From Variovorax paradoxus (GTDB lineage: Bacteria; Pseudomonadota; Gammaproteobacteria; Burkholderiales; Burkholderiaceae_C): a stretch of DNA of 64,000 nt. Location of the stretch: assembly GCF_022009635.1 (NCBI RefSeq), contig NZ_CP091716.1, forward strand, positions 4,231,001 to 4,295,000, in the 5' to 3' direction. Position numbers and translations under genes: made by a program. Below the pieces are notes generated by a model, which was not told where the DNA came from, searched no databases, and saw only the letters and a program-made list of their open reading frames with translations. How positions within the stretch are numbered: the stretch's first letter is position 1; the number at the start of each line of letters is the position of its first letter. Shown here piece after piece: positions 61,156-64,000 of this stretch.

Positions 61156-61880
61156 CACGCCGAGTCCTCCCCGTTCGCCGTGGCCGACAGCTTGTAGCCC
61201 CGCCCCCACACGGTGAGGATGCGCCTGGGCTGCGCCGGATCGGCCTCGACCTTGATGCGCAGCCGGTTGATGTGGGTGTTGACGGTGTGCTCGTAGCCGT
61301 CGTGCTGGTAGCCCCAGACCTGGTTGAGCAGGTCGAGCCGCGAGAACACCTTGCCGGGGTTGCGGGCGAAGAAGTACAGCAGATCGAATTCGCGCGGCGT
61401 GAGCTCGATGAGCTTGCCGTCCACCCGCACCTCGCGCGCCAGCGGCTCGATGTCGAGGTTGCCCAGCGCCAGGCTGCCCGACTCCATGCGGGCATTGCGG
61501 GCCAGCGCATCGGTGCGCCGCAGCAGCGCCTTCACCCGCGCCACCAGCTCCAGCACCGAGAAGGGCTTGGCCAGGTAGTCGTCGGCGCCCAGCTCCAGCC
61601 CCAGGATGCGGTGCACCTCGCTGGAACGGGCGCTGATGATGATGATCGGCGTGTAGCGTGTCATGGCGCGGGCACGGCGGCAGATCTCCAGGCCGTCGAC
61701 GCCGGGCAGCATCAGGTCGAGCACCAGCGCGTCCCAGTTGCCGCGCTCCAGCTCGCGCAGGCCGGCATGGCCGTCGGCCGCATGCTCGACCGCATAGCCT
61801 TCGTCGCGCAAGTGCATGCGCAGAAGTTCGGCAATGTGGGCGTCGTCCTCGACGATCAGCACTCGCTTGGCTGTGTCCAT
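61155..61880 (-). CDS. OmpR/PhoB-family response regulator
   Basis: A 241-residue regulator. The receiver domain has acidic EDD at 11-13, phosphoacceptor Asp55 (LVLDLMLPG) and Lys in LAKPFS near 105. The C-terminal winged helix includes LTPREFDLLYFFARNPGKVF and YEHTVNTHINRLRIKVEADP. The start ATG 61880 (MDTAKRVLIVEDD) was chosen from the family N-terminus. It is the first gene of the two-component operon and its likely targets include the divergent cytochrome b operon at 61979. Confidence 0.96.
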   Translation of the reverse strand: MDTAKRVLIVEDDAHIAELLRMHLRDEGYAVEHAADGHAGLRELERGNWDALVLDLMLPGVDGLEICRRARAMTRYTPIIIISARSSEVHRILGLELGADDYLAKPFSVLELVARVKALLRRTDALARNARMESGSLALGNLDIEPLAREVRVDGKLIELTPREFDLLYFFARNPGKVFSRLDLLNQVWGYQHDGYEHTVNTHINRLRIKVEADPAQPRRILTVWGRGYKLSATANGEDSA

Positions 61881-61978
61881 GGGGTGGCATTGTCCCGCGA
61901 TACGGGCTTTGGAGTTATCACGATTAATTGAAGTTTGCGTGATGAATCGGCCATGGGGTGCGCCCAACAATCCGCCCC

Positions 61979-62635
61979 ATGAACAGCACAGCCATCGCCC
62001 CTCTTGCCGCCGAGGCCCCCAACGCGCCTGATGCCGATCCCCGCCCCATCCACCCGCTGTGGATGCGCATCACGCACTGGCTCAATGCGCTGGCGGTGCT
62101 GGTGCTGGTGACGAGCGGTTGGCGCATCTACGACGCGTCGCCGTTCTTCCCGTTCACCATTCCCACGGTGGTCACGCTCGGCGGCTGGCTGGGCGGCGCG
62201 CTGCAGTGGCACTTTGCCGCGATGTGGCTGCTGGTGTTCAACGGCCTGCTGTACCTGGTGCTGAACATCGCCAGCGGCCGGCTGGCCACCAAGTTCTTTC
62301 CGGTCACGCCGCGCGGCGTGCTGCATGACGCGCTGGCGGCGCTCAAGGGCAAGCTCTCGCATGCCGATCCGCGCCACTACAACAGCGTGCAGAAGCTGGC
62401 CTACCTGTTCGTGATGCTCGACCTGATCGTGATCGTGCTGTCGGGCCTGGTGCTGTGGAAGTCGGTGCAGTTCGCGGTGCTGCGCGACCTGCTGGGCGGC
62501 TACGAGTTCGCGCGCCGCATCCATTTCTTCGCGATGGCGGCCATCGTGGCCTTCGTCGTCGTGCACCTGGTGATGGTGGCCCTGGTGCCCCGCACCCTTC
62601 TCACCATGCTCCGCGGCCGCGCACCCAAGGCCTGA
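61979..62635 (+). CDS. Membrane cytochrome b561-type protein
   Basis: A 218-residue membrane protein with four hydrophobic segments and paired His residues: RITHWLNALAVLVLVTSGWR near 25, WHFAAMWLLVFNGLLYLVLN near 72 and RIHFFAMAAIVAFVVVHLVM near 180, as in di-heme b-type cytochromes of the Ni-Fe hydrogenase/thiosulfate reductase group. It probably passes electrons between the quinone pool and the molybdopterin enzyme encoded 7 bp downstream. The GTG at 61958 is an alternative start. Confidence 0.9.
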   Translation: MNSTAIAPLAAEAPNAPDADPRPIHPLWMRITHWLNALAVLVLVTSGWRIYDASPFFPFTIPTVVTLGGWLGGALQWHFAAMWLLVFNGLLYLVLNIASGRLATKFFPVTPRGVLHDALAALKGKLSHADPRHYNSVQKLAYLFVMLDLIVIVLSGLVLWKSVQFAVLRDLLGGYEFARRIHFFAMAAIVAFVVVHLVMVALVPRTLLTMLRGRAPKA

Positions 62636-62642
62636 CCCAATC

Positions 62643-63434
62643 ATGAAAATCTTCAAGGCCCCCACCCTGAGCGGCATCGACGGCGACGCCGTGCTGCGCG
62701 AAGCCCGCACGCTGATCGAAAAGAAGCTCGACCAGCCCTCGCGCCGCCTCTTCATGCAACGCTCGCTGACGCTGGGCGGCCTGTCTCTGCTCACGGGCTG
62801 CAGCATCAGCGACAACGCGCAGGTCGACGCCGCGCTGACGAAGATCTCGCGCTTCAACGACAAGGTGCAGGGCCTGATCTTCAGCCCCACGCAGCTCGCG
62901 CCGACCTACACCGAGGCAGAGATCACCCGTCCCTTCCCGTTCAACGCCTACTACGGCGAAGACGAAGTGCGCGAGGTCGACGAAGCCGGCTACAAGCTGG
63001 AAGTGACCGGCATGGTCGCCGACAAGCATGCCTGGACGCTGGCCGAGCTGCGCGCCATGCCGCAGGAAGACCAGATTACCCGGCACATCTGCGTGGAGGG
63101 CTGGAGCGCCATCGGCCGCTGGGGCGGCGTGCGCTTTGCCGACTTCCTGCGCCGCATCGGCGCCGACACCACCGCCAAGTACGTGGGCTTCAAGTGCGCC
63201 GACGACTACTACACCAGCATCGACATGCCCACCGCGCTGCATCCGCAGACGCTGTTGACGCTGACCTACGACGGCCAGCCGCTGCCGCCCAAGTACGGCT
63301 TCCCCATGAAGCTGCGCATGCCGACCAAGCTTGGCTACAAGAACCCGAAGCACATCAAGGCGATGTTCGTCACCAACACCTATTCCGGTGGCTACTGGGA
63401 AGACCAGGGCTACAACTGGTTCGGAGGGAGCTGA
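62643..63434 (+). CDS. Sulfite oxidase-like molybdopterin oxidoreductase
   Basis: A 263-residue molybdenum-cofactor enzyme of the sulfite oxidase/MsrP fold. Residues 32-53 (QPSRRLFMQRSLTLGG and LLTGC) combine a twin-arginine motif with a lipobox, so it is probably exported folded and possibly lipid-anchored. The Mo-ligand Cys150 is in RHICVEGWSAIGRWGG, followed by KYVGFKCADDYYTSIDMPTA. It forms a pair with the upstream cytochrome b. The physiological substrate (sulfite, methionine sulfoxide or another) is not clear. Confidence 0.93.
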   Translation: MKIFKAPTLSGIDGDAVLREARTLIEKKLDQPSRRLFMQRSLTLGGLSLLTGCSISDNAQVDAALTKISRFNDKVQGLIFSPTQLAPTYTEAEITRPFPFNAYYGEDEVREVDEAGYKLEVTGMVADKHAWTLAELRAMPQEDQITRHICVEGWSAIGRWGGVRFADFLRRIGADTTAKYVGFKCADDYYTSIDMPTALHPQTLLTLTYDGQPLPPKYGFPMKLRMPTKLGYKNPKHIKAMFVTNTYSGGYWEDQGYNWFGGS

Positions 63435-63538
63435 GGGGCTGCCACAGCCGCTCGACTGCCGATGAAAGCGCGAGGCCGTGTTCCCTGGGACCGGGCCGAT
63501 CTTTTTTGAAAAATGACACCTCAACTGGAAGATTCCAA

Positions 63539-63805
63539 ATGAACAAGCTCACCGCAACCCTGCTCGCCACCTGCATCGCCTTCGCCGGCGCCTCGGCCTT
63601 TGCCGCCGACGAAATGTCGAAGGACGGCATGGCCAAGGACTCGATGTCCAAGGACGGCATGAAGAAAGACTCGATGGCGAAGGACTCCATGTCGAAAGAC
63701 GCCATGAAGAAGGATTCGATGTCGAAGGACAGCATGTCCAAGGACGCCATGAAGAAGGACTCGATGTCGAAAGACAGCATGTCCAAGGACTCGATGTCCA
63801 AGTAA
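63539..63805 (+). CDS. Pentapeptide MxKDx repeat protein
   Basis: An 88-residue secreted protein. The signal peptide ends GASAFA-AD near residue 23. The rest is 12-13 tandem units of the type M-S/A/K-K-D-S/A/G (MSKDG, MAKDS, MKKDS, MSKDA), the known MxKDx repeat family whose function is not established. Regular Met and Asp/Lys suggest metal binding or methionine-based oxidant scavenging, by inference. The DNA repeat unit is 15 bp. Confidence 0.93.
   Translation: MNKLTATLLATCIAFAGASAFAADEMSKDGMAKDSMSKDGMKKDSMAKDSMSKDAMKKDSMSKDSMSKDAMKKDSMSKDSMSKDSMSK
63607..63805 (+). repeat. 15-bp tandem repeats encoding MxKDx units
   Basis: Imperfect copies of ATGTCGAAGGACTCG and variants run through the coding region to its stop. 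Slippage would alter repeat number in whole codons. Confidence 0.85.
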
Positions 63806-63907
63806 GCACCGGGCGCGAACCGCCCGATCCGCCCCGCCATTGACGAAAGGCGGGTTGGGCGTCAATGTCGCGCCATTCAACAGAGGAGCCTCCTGAAAGG
63901 AAAGCCA

Positions 63908-64000
63908 ATGAGATCCTTCGCACTGACCGCGGGCACCCTGGCCGCCGCAGCCCTCGTCTGGTATGCCGTGCCCTCGTCCGCCGAGACCTCGCGCCGCGTG
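63908..64000 (+). CDS. Start of a secreted protein gene, cut by window edge
   Basis: ATG 63908 preceded by TGAAAGGAAAGCC. The visible 31 residues, MRSFALTAGTLAAAALVWYA then VPSSAETSRRV, are a signal peptide and the first mature residues. The gene lies 102 bp after the MxKDx gene in the same direction. Family not recognisable from this fragment. Confidence 0.7.
   Translation, partial: MRSFALTAGTLAAAALVWYAVPSSAETSRRV

Noticed and set aside
58564-61197. Plus-strand ORF of 877 codons opposite the crotonase and histidine kinase genes
   Set aside because: It is antisense to two recognised genes in GC-rich DNA, its product is Arg/Gln/His-rich without domains, and it has no sensible start.

Overview
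The window looks like the chromosome of a high-GC betaproteobacterium of the Comamonadaceae, most likely Variovorax or a close relative. This rests on codon and base composition, on the recognisable protein families (family 2A encapsulin operon, MxKDx repeat protein, ssu and cys operons) and on a G-rich extragenic hairpin typical of that group. It is inferred without any database search. No rRNA, tRNA, CRISPR array, insertion sequence or phage gene was seen.

Layout. (1) 1-6452, minus strand: a tight operon running peroxiredoxin, RBBP9-like hydrolase, sulfate-binding protein, cysT, cysW, cysA, dsbB (cut by the window edge), followed on its 5' side by a LysR-type regulator. (2) 6587-7857: azoR and a convergent quinone/FMN reductase sharing a bidirectional terminator. 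(3) 7903-14273: a polar amino acid ABC transporter (minus), then on the plus strand an orphan sulfonate-type binding protein, a SolA-like amine oxidase, a PanE-like reductase and an Asp/Glu racemase-like protein whose last codons are a GCGGCT hexamer microsatellite. (4) 14274-32742: a polymorphic-toxin island. It holds a giant RHS/YD-repeat gene (15.2 kb, minus strand), a hydrophobic C-terminal module and a low-GC putative toxin domain separated by two G8 tracts that break the frame, a small membrane protein that may be its immunity protein, and about 730 bp of decayed coding remnants. (5) 32743-35223: a halogenase-like flavoprotein and a secreted alpha/beta hydrolase. (6) 35228-39818, minus strand: a complete family 2A encapsulin operon (rhodanese, serine acetyltransferase, XRE regulator, terminator, shell protein, cysteine desulfurase cargo). 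(7) 40103-42542: a leaderless Amidase_2 protein and three tandem secreted paralogs, which resembles an effector with amplified immunity genes. (8) 42824-51906, minus strand: a long sulfur operon (sulfate-binding protein, ssuE, small membrane peptide, ssuA, ssuD, ssuC, second binding protein, ssuB, metY, RutE-like nitroreductase, molbindin). (9) 52044-64000: housekeeping and miscellaneous genes (yggX, mnmC, transglutaminase, two lipoprotein hydrolases, crotonase, a two-component system, a cytochrome b/molybdopterin oxidoreductase pair, MxKDx repeat protein and the start of another secreted protein).

How it fits together. Sulfur acquisition dominates: sulfate import (CysTWA with two binding proteins), sulfonate import and desulfonation (SsuEADCB), assimilation (MetY), cysteine synthesis and sulfur mobilisation in a protein nanocompartment (serine acetyltransferase, cysteine desulfurase, rhodanese), and thiol/peroxide chemistry (peroxiredoxin, DsbB). 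Inverted repeats lie upstream of several of these units and may be sites for a CysB-like regulator. Two interbacterial-conflict loci sit within this sulfur neighbourhood.
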